A DNA stretch of 11,956 nucleotides from Coemansia sp. RSA 922 (Eukaryota > Kickxellomycota > Kickxellomycetes > Kickxellales > Kickxellaceae): contig JANBQS010000788.1 of assembly GCA_027577415.1 (NCBI GenBank), positions 1 through 11,956 on the forward strand, given 5' to 3'. Under the pieces are notes generated by a model. The model searched no databases. It saw only the letters and a list, made by a program, of their open reading frames with translations, and was not told the DNA's origin. Shown in pieces: positions 1-7,915 of this stretch (position 1 is the stretch's first letter; every line of letters begins with the position of its first letter). Both the position numbers and the translations under genes were made by a program.

Positions 1-3000
1 TCAGACATTGACCGCGAGATTGCCGAGTGCCAAGAGAGGCTTGTGATGATAGCCACTACGCCGGTATATTCTGGCCCAGCGCCGGTCGTCGTCGCCGCAG
101 CTGGCACTGGCACGGCAGTTGTGGCCAAGGTAAAGACGTTGACGCCGAGTGACACGATCAATGACCGCACTGTGCCCACATCGCCGCCAGCAAAACGAAG
201 CACGTCAGCCAAGGCGGATGGCATGGCGGCTGCAGAGGGCGCTGTACTGTCGCACGAGTCTCGTCGACGCGCGGCAGACAAGTCGGGCACAGACACGCTA
301 GTGCCGCAAGTGAGCGCTCCAAAGCAGATCCGGCAACAGCAGGCGCCCGAGCAGGCACCATGCGCCGATGTCGGCAGCGACTTTGACGACGAGGCTTTGC
401 TCGTTGCTGGCGCGCTGTCGTCGGACGAAAACGACGAGGACGGCGATGACGCAATGGCCGGGGCTGGCAAGGAGTCACTCAAGGACAAGCGCCGAGCACG
501 GGCAGCAGTAAGGACAATCTACGCTGAGAACCAGGCCCGTGCGGCGACGGTTCAGGCGGCGTTGGCGGCGCCGTTTTTGGCGGCGTTTCCGCGCTTTGTG
601 CCGGGCGCGTATCCCGAGCCGTCGGACTGGCCGTTCTGGGCCGAGAATGAGCGCAAGCACGCCCGCACGCGGCCTTACTTGGCCGCCATTCTGGCGCGCG
701 AGAAGAGCAGCGAGAGCGAGCATGCGCGGCACCTGCAAGAGGAGTACGCCGAGCTTTATGCCCGCTGGCGCAAGCGCGTGGACCGCCTGGACCGGCAGCG
801 CGAGGCAAGGCAGCGTGCGCTGAGCACCGCCTCGGGGACGGCCAGCGCTGGCGGAGTTGGCGGCAGCGGAGGTGGCGGCAGCGTTGGCGGTGGCGGGCGA
901 AGGCGCACAGCCGGCGCGGTTGTGAGTACGGTTGCGACTGCCGACGAGTTTGGGTTCAGCCTGGGGCCGCTGTTTTCGGCCAGCCCGGCGGTGGTCGACG
1001 TGGGCGGGCGGGGCGAGGACGGGGCGTTCACCTCGGACGCGGTCCACTCGGAGGCGGAGCTGCAGGCGATCATCGAGCGGCTCCAGCACGACGACGCGCG
1101 CAGCCCCGACGCGCGCAGCCAGCGCACGGCCGCGACGATTCCAAACATGGTGGTTGGCGCCCGCGACCGCGCGCTGCTGCGCTTTGCCAACAGCAGCCAC
1201 CTGGTCGAGGACCCGCTGGCCTTCTACCACGCGCAGCTGCCGGCGCCTGGGACCGGTGCGCACCGGCGCGCGACGTTTGGCAACAACGGCGACGGCGACC
1301 ACGAGTGGACGCAGGCCGAGGTCAGCGCCTTTGTCGCCGCCTATCTGACGCACCCGAAGGAGTTTGGCGTCATCGCCGCCTGCATCCCGCACAAGTCCAT
1401 GAACGCCTGCGTGCAGTTCTACTACCGCAACAAGAAGCAGCTGCGCCTCAAGGCCCTGGAGGCAAAGGCCAATCGCCGCGCGCGCCGCGCTGTCCCTGCT
1501 GCCCGCCGCCGCAAGGACCGTGCGCGGGACCGCCGGGACCGCCGAGCCCGCGAGGAGCGCGAGCGCATTGCCGCCGAGGCAGCTGCTAGCCTTGCTGCGC
1601 CAGAGGCCCACGCCAGCGATGACGACGACGACGACGTGGCTGGCACTACTGCGCTGGCTGAGCCTCAGCCGCCTCTGCCCGTCGAGCGTGCTGGGGCCCT
1701 GGAGCGGCACTCGCGTGGCAGTGCGCTGCTAAGGAGCATTGTCCAGGCCAGCCGCCGTCGCAAGCTGGATGAGGCCCAGGCCCTGGCGGCGCCTGCTCTC
1801 CTGCCGGGGCCGGCTGAGGATTCAGAGGCCTCTGACGACGCTGGGCGTGCTGCGCCTTCGCCGTGCGTGGTAAGCGACAGTGCGTGCATGGAGAGTGTCG
1901 AGAATCCGCGCGACGTGCTGCTCGCGGCATCTGCGCCGCCGCCGCCCCTCCCGCCGGTCGACGAGGAGGAGGACGGCGAGCTGGTTGAGGACACTCGCTG
2001 GGAGCCGCGTCGCCGGTCGCGCCAGCAGTCCGAGCTTAACGCCTACGCCATGGGCGGCAGCATTGTGCGCACGCGCCGATCTCGCGGAGACTCTGACCAA
2101 TCGCTCTCTGACGCGTCTGATGACAGCCAGAGTCGGATATCGCCAGCCCCGTCAACGGGCGATGCCAATGGCGGTGCTGATATCGACGTCTATGCCGATG
2201 GCGAGGCTGATGGCGACGGCGAGATTGATGCCAGCATGGACGCCGAAGAGGTTGTCGAGGTCAGCGGCGTTGTTGCTGACCGCTCGCGTGTGCGGCCCTT
2301 TCCGCGCATCGTGTCGCGCAAGAGCCAGTCGCGCTTTGACGTTACTCTTACGGCCATCTTGGATACCGCCATTGAGGCAACCCAGTCCGAGCTCAAGCAG
2401 CGGTCGGGCAGTCCGCCAACAGAGTCTGCGCTGGATCGATTTGTTACCGAGGAGCTTTCCGCACACCGCCGCCCTATCAGCTCGTATGAGACCTTGCTTA
2501 TATGTTCGTCAGCTACGATAAACTCGCCCACGCGTGGCTCCTCGTCGCTGTCGCTGTCTATCGACGCTGCGTTGCCTCGCCAGCCGACACAGCCGATGTC
2601 GGCTCCGCTGCAAACGCCGCTGGATATACAGGTCGACACAGAGGCTGGTCCAAATGAGTCGGTGCTGGTGGGCGCGGCGGTCTGGCTGCGCGATGACCGG
2701 CGCCGCGTTTTGCGCGCCTTGCACCGGTTGGGCGCGGACTTTGCGCAAGTCGCGTCGCTGATGCCGTCCAAGACAATGGCCCAGTGTCGCTACTTTTACT
2801 ACCACTACCGCACTCCTGCTGGCGCATTGATTAGCGAGATCATTCCTAATGCTCTGACTGCCTTCAACGCCTCTGCCGCTGCCGCTGCCAACACTGCGCC
2901 GGCTATTGGATCCTTGGTCCTGCCGCCGCTGAGTGCGCGTACCAAGCCTGGTGTGCCATCATCTATGACCAGCCCTGATCCGACTCTTGTCGCGGCTACC

Positions 3001-5511
3001 AGCAAAACTGGAGCTGGCTCTGATGCTAGCCATGACGATGACGCTGATGCCGACAATGACAGCGAGGACGACGATGACGAGACGCCGCTTGCCGCACAGC
3101 TGGCCAGCTCTTTGGCCGCTGCTGCTCTGGCTACTCCAGGCTCTGCTCACCCGCCATCCTCTGGCGCAAGTGGCCAGCCGCGGCATATGTTGGCCAGAGC
3201 GTCGACAATTGCGCAAGTGCCGCTTGACGCACTTGCTCCGCGAATGACGCCCATCTCGTCGCTGGTATTGCCGCCCAAGCAACTGCACGCCTCAGAGTCG
3301 CCACGTGCCTCGCCACCCCTGTCGGCGCGTGCTAATACTGTTGGTGTGGGATCAGTTGCTCCAGCGGCAAAGTCTGCATTGGCGACAGGTGGATCTGTTG
3401 GGCGCTCGCCGTCTTCGCCTCCTCCGATGACGGCCAAAAAGAGCGGGTATTCGTCGTACTGGTCTGTGCACGAGAAATCGGCGTTTGCGCACTATGTTGT
3501 TCGCTTGGGACAGGACTGGCAAGCACTGGCGGATGCCATTGGATCAAAGACCGGCACTCAGGTGCGCAACTTTTTCCGTGCCAGCCGCGAGCGGCTAAAC
3601 TTGGACGATGTTATGTCCGAGTTCGAGCGTAATCGGGCGGCTGGCACGCTGCCTCCGATGACGCCGTTCCAGCCAGCTCCCTCACTGCTGCCGGCGAGTC
3701 CTGCCACGGCTCATACGCCTAGCGATGACTCGGCTTTGCGGAAGGAGAAGCGTGGGCGTAAGCGCAAGAACGACATTTCCCGATCGTCTGCTGAGCCGTC
3801 GCATTCTGATATCACTGCTACTGCTGCTAAGCGTCCAGCTGGTGCTGCCCAGGGCCAGCAATCGCAAGCGCTGGCTCCTATGCCTAATACGGCCCCGGCT
3901 AGTATGGCCAACTTTCCGACGATTGGCGTGGATGGCGGTCGTGCCGTTGTTTTTGCGCGACCAGTACCTCCTCCTCCCATGGCTCGGCCGCCTCAGAGCT
4001 GGGCACCACCACGTCCGGTTGTTGGTACTGCTGCGGCACACTACCACCAGCCGTACTTGCAACACTCGCAGCATGCTCAGCCCAGTGCTCTTCCTCCGCT
4101 ACATGCTCGCGAGTATGGCAATGACCCTGCTGATCGCTTGCTGGGTGTAACTGGGCGGGCTGAGTCTGGGACGCCGTCTACGCAGCCCACGCCGCCGCCA
4201 CTCGAGGGCCTTCCTCGGTTTTCGTCGTCGCCGGCACCTGCCCAATTGCTGGCTCAGCCTCAGTCTCGGCACTATCCGTCGATGCACATTTCAAGCTTGA
4301 CTTCGGGTAGCTCAGCGACCAGAGGTGCTCACCACTACTCGCCGCCGCCACCACTGCCCTTGCACCTGCCGCCTAGCACTCAGCAGTATCGTCATCAGGC
4401 TGCTGTGGATGTTGGGGAGACGAGGAAGGTGAGCGTGACTAAAATCAACGCTTTGCTCAACGACGACTCGCCGCCTACGACTCAGGCTGAGCTGACGGCG
4501 AACTGGTTTGGCGGCGATGAGGAAGAGGAAGAGGAGACTAAGGGCGATTTGGGTAATGACGACGATGCGACGGGGATTGCTGCGCTGGCACTGGCTTCTA
4601 TGATGGGCGCTGGGCGGTCGCCACAGCCGCCACCATCGTCGTTGGCATCGCAGCCGGTGCCTGTGGCTCACCCACGGCCGCAAACGCTTGCCGAGCGGCA
4701 GCATCCGGCTATCATGCGTCACCACCGGCCATCTGACCCGCTCCCACCGTTTGGCAGTGGGCATATGCATATGCCAACGATGTCTGCGTTTTCGCCTGTG
4801 GCTCTGCGTGGGTCGCCTATGCCGCCTATGTCGCCGTCACTGTCGGCGTCGCATATGCACTCACGGCCATCTTCGGTAGGTCCGTCATCATCGTATCGTC
4901 ACCAAAGCCCTGGTATTCAGCGGTCCCTGGCTATGTCGCCTCCACGCGGTACGCCCATTGGTGTCAATACACGGCAAAGGAAACCTTCGGCGCCTCCGAT
5001 TCCTGTGCCTGCTGCTTATGCGGGGAGAGCTTCGATTAGTGGGTATCCGCACCACCAGTATGCTGAGCAGAGAGTAACTCAGTTGCCACCGCCGTCTGCT
5101 CGTCGTCTTCCTTATCCGATGGGATCTTCGCCGCAAATGAGCGCTACTCGTCCTGGCGTTGCTCCTCCGTATCCTCCTTCTGTGGAATCCTCGTTTGGAC
5201 CGAGATATGCTGATTCTCATCACTACCAGCCTCAGCAGCAGCAGCAGCGTTATAATACGCCACCGTTGGCTTCTGGTCACCCTCCTCCTCCTCCTCCTCA
5301 GCCAACATACCATTACCCGCAGCCTTCACCGATGTCACCAGTTAACATGCACTTACCGCCGCCGCCACCTCCTCCTGGAATGCGGCAGTATCCGTTGCCT
5401 GGAACTGGTGCTGCTCCTAATGGCTCGTCGCGTGGATATAGCGCCGGACCTCCTCCATCCCAGCAACAGCCTCCACCACCATATCACCATCACGGGCCAC
5501 CTCAACACTAA
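1..5511 (+). CDS. SNT1: NCoR/SMRT-like (Snt1-type) SANT-domain transcriptional corepressor, 5' end outside the window
   Basis: Probable scaffold of a class I histone deacetylase complex (Set3/NCoR type) acting in the nucleus. Residues below count from base 1; the fragment has 1836 residues. The frame has no stop back to base 1, and the first residues (DIDREIAECQ) resemble the coiled coil of NCoR proteins, so the GTG at 43 and ATG at 46 are unlikely to be the true start. A block from about residue 169 to 480 follows the NCoR order: IYAEN segment, acidic/basic helix, SEAELQAIIERL, VEDPLAFYH, then SANT-1 (435-480). SANT-2 lies at about 894-937 and SANT-3 at about 1153-1204. Basic clusters at 492-520 and 1248-1257 (KEKRGRKRKN) look like nuclear localisation signals. 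Residues after 1220 are Pro/Ser/Gln/His-rich and probably disordered. There is a Gly-rich linker near 281-300. No intron is needed. The family call is firm; the symbol follows the fungal orthologue. Confidence 0.88.
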   Translation, partial: SDIDREIAECQERLVMIATTPVYSGPAPVVVAAAGTGTAVVAKVKTLTPSDTINDRTVPTSPPAKRSTSAKADGMAAAEGAVLSHESRRRAADKSGTDTLVPQVSAPKQIRQQQAPEQAPCADVGSDFDDEALLVAGALSSDENDEDGDDAMAGAGKESLKDKRRARAAVRTIYAENQARAATVQAALAAPFLAAFPRFVPGAYPEPSDWPFWAENERKHARTRPYLAAILAREKSSESEHARHLQEEYAELYARWRKRVDRLDRQREARQRALSTASGTASAGGVGGSGGGGSVGGGGRRRTAGAVVSTVATADEFGFSLGPLFSASPAVVDVGGRGEDGAFTSDAVHSEAELQAIIERLQHDDARSPDARSQRTAATIPNMVVGARDRALLRFANSSHLVEDPLAFYHAQLPAPGTGAHRRATFGNNGDGDHEWTQAEVSAFVAAYLTHPKEFGVIAACIPHKSMNACVQFYYRNKKQLRLKALEAKANRRARRAVPAARRRKDRARDRRDRRAREERERIAAEAAASLAAPEAHASDDDDDDVAGTTALAEPQPPLPVERAGALERHSRGSALLRSIVQASRRRKLDEAQALAAPALLPGPAEDSEASDDAGRAAPSPCVVSDSACMESVENPRDVLLAASAPPPPLPPVDEEEDGELVEDTRWEPRRRSRQQSELNAYAMGGSIVRTRRSRGDSDQSLSDASDDSQSRISPAPSTGDANGGADIDVYADGEADGDGEIDASMDAEEVVEVSGVVADRSRVRPFPRIVSRKSQSRFDVTLTAILDTAIEATQSELKQRSGSPPTESALDRFVTEELSAHRRPISSYETLLICSSATINSPTRGSSSLSLSIDAALPRQPTQPMSAPLQTPLDIQVDTEAGPNESVLVGAAVWLRDDRRRVLRALHRLGADFAQVASLMPSKTMAQCRYFYYHYRTPAGALISEIIPNALTAFNASAAAAANTAPAIGSLVLPPLSARTKPGVPSSMTSPDPTLVAATSKTGAGSDASHDDDADADNDSEDDDDETPLAAQLASSLAAAALATPGSAHPPSSGASGQPRHMLARASTIAQVPLDALAPRMTPISSLVLPPKQLHASESPRASPPLSARANTVGVGSVAPAAKSALATGGSVGRSPSSPPPMTAKKSGYSSYWSVHEKSAFAHYVVRLGQDWQALADAIGSKTGTQVRNFFRASRERLNLDDVMSEFERNRAAGTLPPMTPFQPAPSLLPASPATAHTPSDDSALRKEKRGRKRKNDISRSSAEPSHSDITATAAKRPAGAAQGQQSQALAPMPNTAPASMANFPTIGVDGGRAVVFARPVPPPPMARPPQSWAPPRPVVGTAAAHYHQPYLQHSQHAQPSALPPLHAREYGNDPADRLLGVTGRAESGTPSTQPTPPPLEGLPRFSSSPAPAQLLAQPQSRHYPSMHISSLTSGSSATRGAHHYSPPPPLPLHLPPSTQQYRHQAAVDVGETRKVSVTKINALLNDDSPPTTQAELTANWFGGDEEEEEETKGDLGNDDDATGIAALALASMMGAGRSPQPPPSSLASQPVPVAHPRPQTLAERQHPAIMRHHRPSDPLPPFGSGHMHMPTMSAFSPVALRGSPMPPMSPSLSASHMHSRPSSVGPSSSYRHQSPGIQRSLAMSPPRGTPIGVNTRQRKPSAPPIPVPAAYAGRASISGYPHHQYAEQRVTQLPPPSARRLPYPMGSSPQMSATRPGVAPPYPPSVESSFGPRYADSHHYQPQQQQQRYNTPPLASGHPPPPPPQPTYHYPQPSPMSPVNMHLPPPPPPPGMRQYPLPGTGAAPNGSSRGYSAGPPPSQQQPPPPYHHHGPPQH
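1092..1120 (+). repeat. Tandem 14-base direct repeat within the corepressor gene
   Basis: The word cgacgcgcgcagcc occurs at 1092-1105 and again at 1107-1120. The period is 15 bases, which is five codons, so the repeat gives DARSP then DARSQ and keeps the frame. It sits in the low-conservation linker just before the conserved VEDP segment and was probably produced by local slippage. Confidence 0.85.
1303..1440 (+). other. SANT-1 / deacetylase-activating domain within the corepressor
   Basis: The encoded segment begins WTQAEVSAF and ends YYRNKKQ. It aligns with the second half of the deacetylase activation domain of SMRT/NCoR. The SMRT residues reported to bind inositol tetraphosphate (Lys449, Tyr470, Tyr471, Lys474, Lys475) correspond to Lys453, Tyr474, Tyr475, Lys478 and Lys479 here, with identical spacing (21, 1, 3 and 1 residues). 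The alignment was made by eye from knowledge of the family. Confidence 0.8.
5233..5298 (+). repeat. Coding trinucleotide repeats: (CAG)5 and (CCT)6
   Basis: Five CAG codons (5233-5247) encode Gln5, and six CCT codons (5281-5298) encode Pro6, in the low-complexity C-terminal tail of the corepressor. Both are in frame and likely to vary in length between strains. Further proline runs follow near 5356-5379. Confidence 0.85.
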
Positions 5512-5577
5512 CTTTTTTTTTTTTGAAGCTTTATCTATGTACTTTTTTTTTCTCTTCTATATCTAATTATATTATTA
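5512..5577. terminator. Shared 3' region of two convergent genes, with T-rich tracts
   Basis: Only 66 bases separate the stop of the corepressor (TAA, 5509-5511) from the stop of the hydrolase (TAA on the - strand, 5580-5578). The interval has T runs of 12 (5513-5524) and 9 (5543-5551), then a TA-rich stretch. On the - strand a GATAAA hexamer (5535-5530) lies about 42 bases past the hydrolase stop and could serve as a variant polyadenylation signal. No AATAAA is seen on the + strand here. The two 3' UTRs almost certainly overlap. Confidence 0.5.
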
Positions 5578-7704
5578 TTAAATTGGTGTTATATTGGATT
5601 CGTAACGGCGGATTCGTATCGAGGCGTCCATTAATGCTCCATATATAACCAGTTCGCGAGTCGGTGGACTAATAGATGTGTTGGAGTTCTGACGACTCAT
5701 TGGGCTGGGGATATCTGGGGACGCGCAGTTCGCTGGGATAATGCGGCCGGCTAGTTCTGTATCAGTTTCATCGATCACTAGTAGTTCGCGAGATAAGGGG
5801 CCGACAGATATCATTTGGTCGATTCGCGATACACGTCCTATCTCGCTGTACTCTCCGGATGGCAATTCGAGCGACGGTAACCGAGAGCCGTCGATATTAA
5901 GCTCAATACTATTATCACCAGGTTTCGTACCTGATGACATTATCCACTGTCGTACTCTGACTTGATCATCCCACGATACTGGTGACAACGTGGTGCGATC
6001 GGGTACCTGGTGTAACCATTTTTCATCTCTGGTGAACGCGCGTAATAGCAAGTTAAACGTACAATGAGAATCGATAAGCGGCATATGTCCGGAACCGTTA
6101 ATCCAGATAATTGGACAGGATAATAGTTTGGCTAATGTTCGGCCACTGGCAGGTCTTATTACTTTATCCTTTTCGCCGTGGATTACTAGGAATCTGGTGT
6201 GGGGGTTTCGTATACGTATTGATTTGACTCGTGCTGGTGTTAATGTGTGTCCGAGACATGCCATGAATTGATGTAGGTCGCCTGATACTTCGCGTTTTAT
6301 GTCTGCTCCCGTAGAGTTTAACTGGTTTGGTTCTGTTTGTGATAGTTTGGTCATGGTCCCTGCTGAACGCGAATGCCGTAGACGCGATTTACTGGTATGA
6401 ATGGCTGTGCCCGATAGCTCGTCTATGTCAAACGAACAGGTTGCGAGATCTGCGTCGTTGGCTGGGAGTGGTATAGCTGAGGCAGTGGTATCGACTGAGT
6501 GCGGTTCGCTAGATTCTGGCGGCTGCGTATCCAGGTTGTCTCGATACTGGTTGAGGTCGACTTGAATAGCTCTGAACAAAGCCGTCATGACATCTCGGTT
6601 ACTCGGACGAGACTGACGCCTATCGTTATCTTCCACGGTATCCTTGAATGTATCGTGAAATTCCGAGTTGGCCCACCGACGAGAAAACACCAAATCGATC
6701 AAATGCTTCGGATTACTACCAAGAGCCGACATACCCTTGAACGCAAACCTCACTTCTTTGGCAGTGGGCAAAGCCATGGTCGAACTATGCCAAGTATCGA
6801 CAAACGCCACCGAAGCAAAATGTCTATCGCTTTTTAGACACATTTCCTGCGCAATCATACCACCCAATGATACACCCACTAGATGGATATCCTGAGACCA
6901 ACCCAATCGCTCGAGAACTAGACCGGCGTCCTGCGCTAATTGCGTTATCTTATAGGGACCCGAGGATATAGTGGATTTACCGCTACCGCAGTTATCAAAT
7001 ACGCAGATAGTATAATCGCCTAGTTGTGCGAAATATCGAGTTTGTAGACGCCAATACATCGTGCAACCGACCATACCCATTATGAGAAAGAGCTTTTTAG
7101 TACCAGTACCAAATACCTCATAATATAGGTCGCATTTTTCTCGACGTTTAGGACCCAGACCCAATATACCGCGTCTCACGCGTGAGGCGTCTATAGTACC
7201 GCTTTCGTGGAGGTCTGACATCTGCATGTACTCGGCAACTAGGCTGTCGACTGTTTCTTGAAGCTGCGGGTCAAACTTGGATATGGATTTTGGAGAAAAT
7301 GGCGATATCGGAGTCATACGCTTAGTCGTCAGACCCAACATGGTTTGCAAGGACCAAGACGTCGTTATCGGTTGCGGCAGAGTGGGGCTATTCGACCGAG
7401 AGACTACAGAGGATAAAGGCGTGTCACCTGAACTAGTACCACTAGTAGACTGGGTGGAGACCGATGAGAAACTGGTCTCGGGCGATGGTATGCCACTGCT
7501 TTTCTTGCTACCAGTGTGCGTTATTGCTCGACGCAATGTGTGTGCCACGGCGCGTGCTAGACCGCGGGACGTCCGTGCTGGAAGCTGTTGCGTACTGTAA
7601 TCAAGGTGGCTGCTGTGGTCTGGGATGCCTCCCACCACTCTGGGCAGTGCCATGTGCGCGTTAGTGTCGGCACTAGGAGAACGAGATGGCGGTGAAGAGG
7701 GCAT
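5578..7704 (-). CDS. Alpha/beta-hydrolase fold protein with long disordered extensions, 708 residues
   Basis: Putative serine hydrolase; substrate unknown. A Ser-rich, probably disordered region covers residues 1-140. The fold begins near 190 with YYEVFGTG, an oxyanion-side loop (LIMGMVG, 207-213) and FDNCGSGKS (236-244). The nucleophile elbow is GVSLGG with Ser279. The likely acid is Asp513 in HGEKDKVIRP, and the likely base is His540 in GSGHMPLID. Between Ser and Asp, a cap region is enlarged by a polar, low-complexity stretch at about 350-475. About 130 residues follow the last core segment. No signal peptide or clear membrane span is seen, so a cytosolic place is inferred. The first in-frame ATG is at 7704; the frame runs further upstream only through GTG, which is not a normal fungal start. 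Third codon positions are more A/T-rich than in the two metabolic genes. It is convergent with the corepressor gene and divergent from the phosphotransferase gene. Confidence 0.82.
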   Translation of the reverse strand: MPSSPPSRSPSADTNAHMALPRVVGGIPDHSSHLDYSTQQLPARTSRGLARAVAHTLRRAITHTGSKKSSGIPSPETSFSSVSTQSTSGTSSGDTPLSSVVSRSNSPTLPQPITTSWSLQTMLGLTTKRMTPISPFSPKSISKFDPQLQETVDSLVAEYMQMSDLHESGTIDASRVRRGILGLGPKRREKCDLYYEVFGTGTKKLFLIMGMVGCTMYWRLQTRYFAQLGDYTICVFDNCGSGKSTISSGPYKITQLAQDAGLVLERLGWSQDIHLVGVSLGGMIAQEMCLKSDRHFASVAFVDTWHSSTMALPTAKEVRFAFKGMSALGSNPKHLIDLVFSRRWANSEFHDTFKDTVEDNDRRQSRPSNRDVMTALFRAIQVDLNQYRDNLDTQPPESSEPHSVDTTASAIPLPANDADLATCSFDIDELSGTAIHTSKSRLRHSRSAGTMTKLSQTEPNQLNSTGADIKREVSGDLHQFMACLGHTLTPARVKSIRIRNPHTRFLVIHGEKDKVIRPASGRTLAKLLSCPIIWINGSGHMPLIDSHCTFNLLLRAFTRDEKWLHQVPDRTTLSPVSWDDQVRVRQWIMSSGTKPGDNSIELNIDGSRLPSLELPSGEYSEIGRVSRIDQMISVGPLSRELLVIDETDTELAGRIIPANCASPDIPSPMSRQNSNTSISPPTRELVIYGALMDASIRIRRYESNITPI

Positions 7705-7732
7705 AAGCGAAAAAAAGTGATAGAAACAAATT

Positions 7733-7915
7733 TTAAAGTTTCTGTGAATTCCGAACAAGATACCGACAGAAAAGAAAAAAGGGTCCACTTGATGAGAGAA
7801 ACAAAAAAAAGATGGATAGGCGTGTGTAAATGATGAGACCCGATCGACAAAAAAGATGAGCGAAGAAAAGGGCGCTTGTTTTTAAGAGACAGCTCTCTTG
7901 GCCTGGGCCTACCAT
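7733..7915 (-). CDS. Candidate upstream ORF (60 codons) in the leader of the hydrolase gene
   Basis: An ATG at 7915 in a good fungal context (A-run before it, G at +4) opens a 60-codon frame ending at 7733, 28 bases before the hydrolase ATG and in another frame. The peptide is rich in Phe, Leu and Ser, which mostly reflects T-rich DNA, so I give it no protein function. If the hydrolase mRNA starts upstream of 7915, this ORF would reduce initiation at the main ATG. If transcription starts below 7913, it is meaningless. Confidence 0.3.
   Translation of the reverse strand: MVGPGQESCLLKTSALFFAHLFCRSGLIIYTRLSIFFLFLSSSGPFFLFCRYLVRNSQKL

Noticed and set aside
475..1710. Antisense 411-codon open frame opposite the corepressor
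   Set aside because: It is a by-product of high GC in the sense gene: the sense strand encodes a conserved family in order, and the antisense protein is low-complexity Arg/Ala/Val with no recognisable domain.
2484..2512. Possible short intron (GTATGAG to CAG) in the corepressor
   Set aside because: It would be 29 bases, too short for splicing, and its removal would break the frame that leads into SANT-2.
7705..7788. Longer hydrolase start at 7788
   Set aside because: The first codon there is GTG, not ATG, and the extra residues come from T-rich leader DNA.
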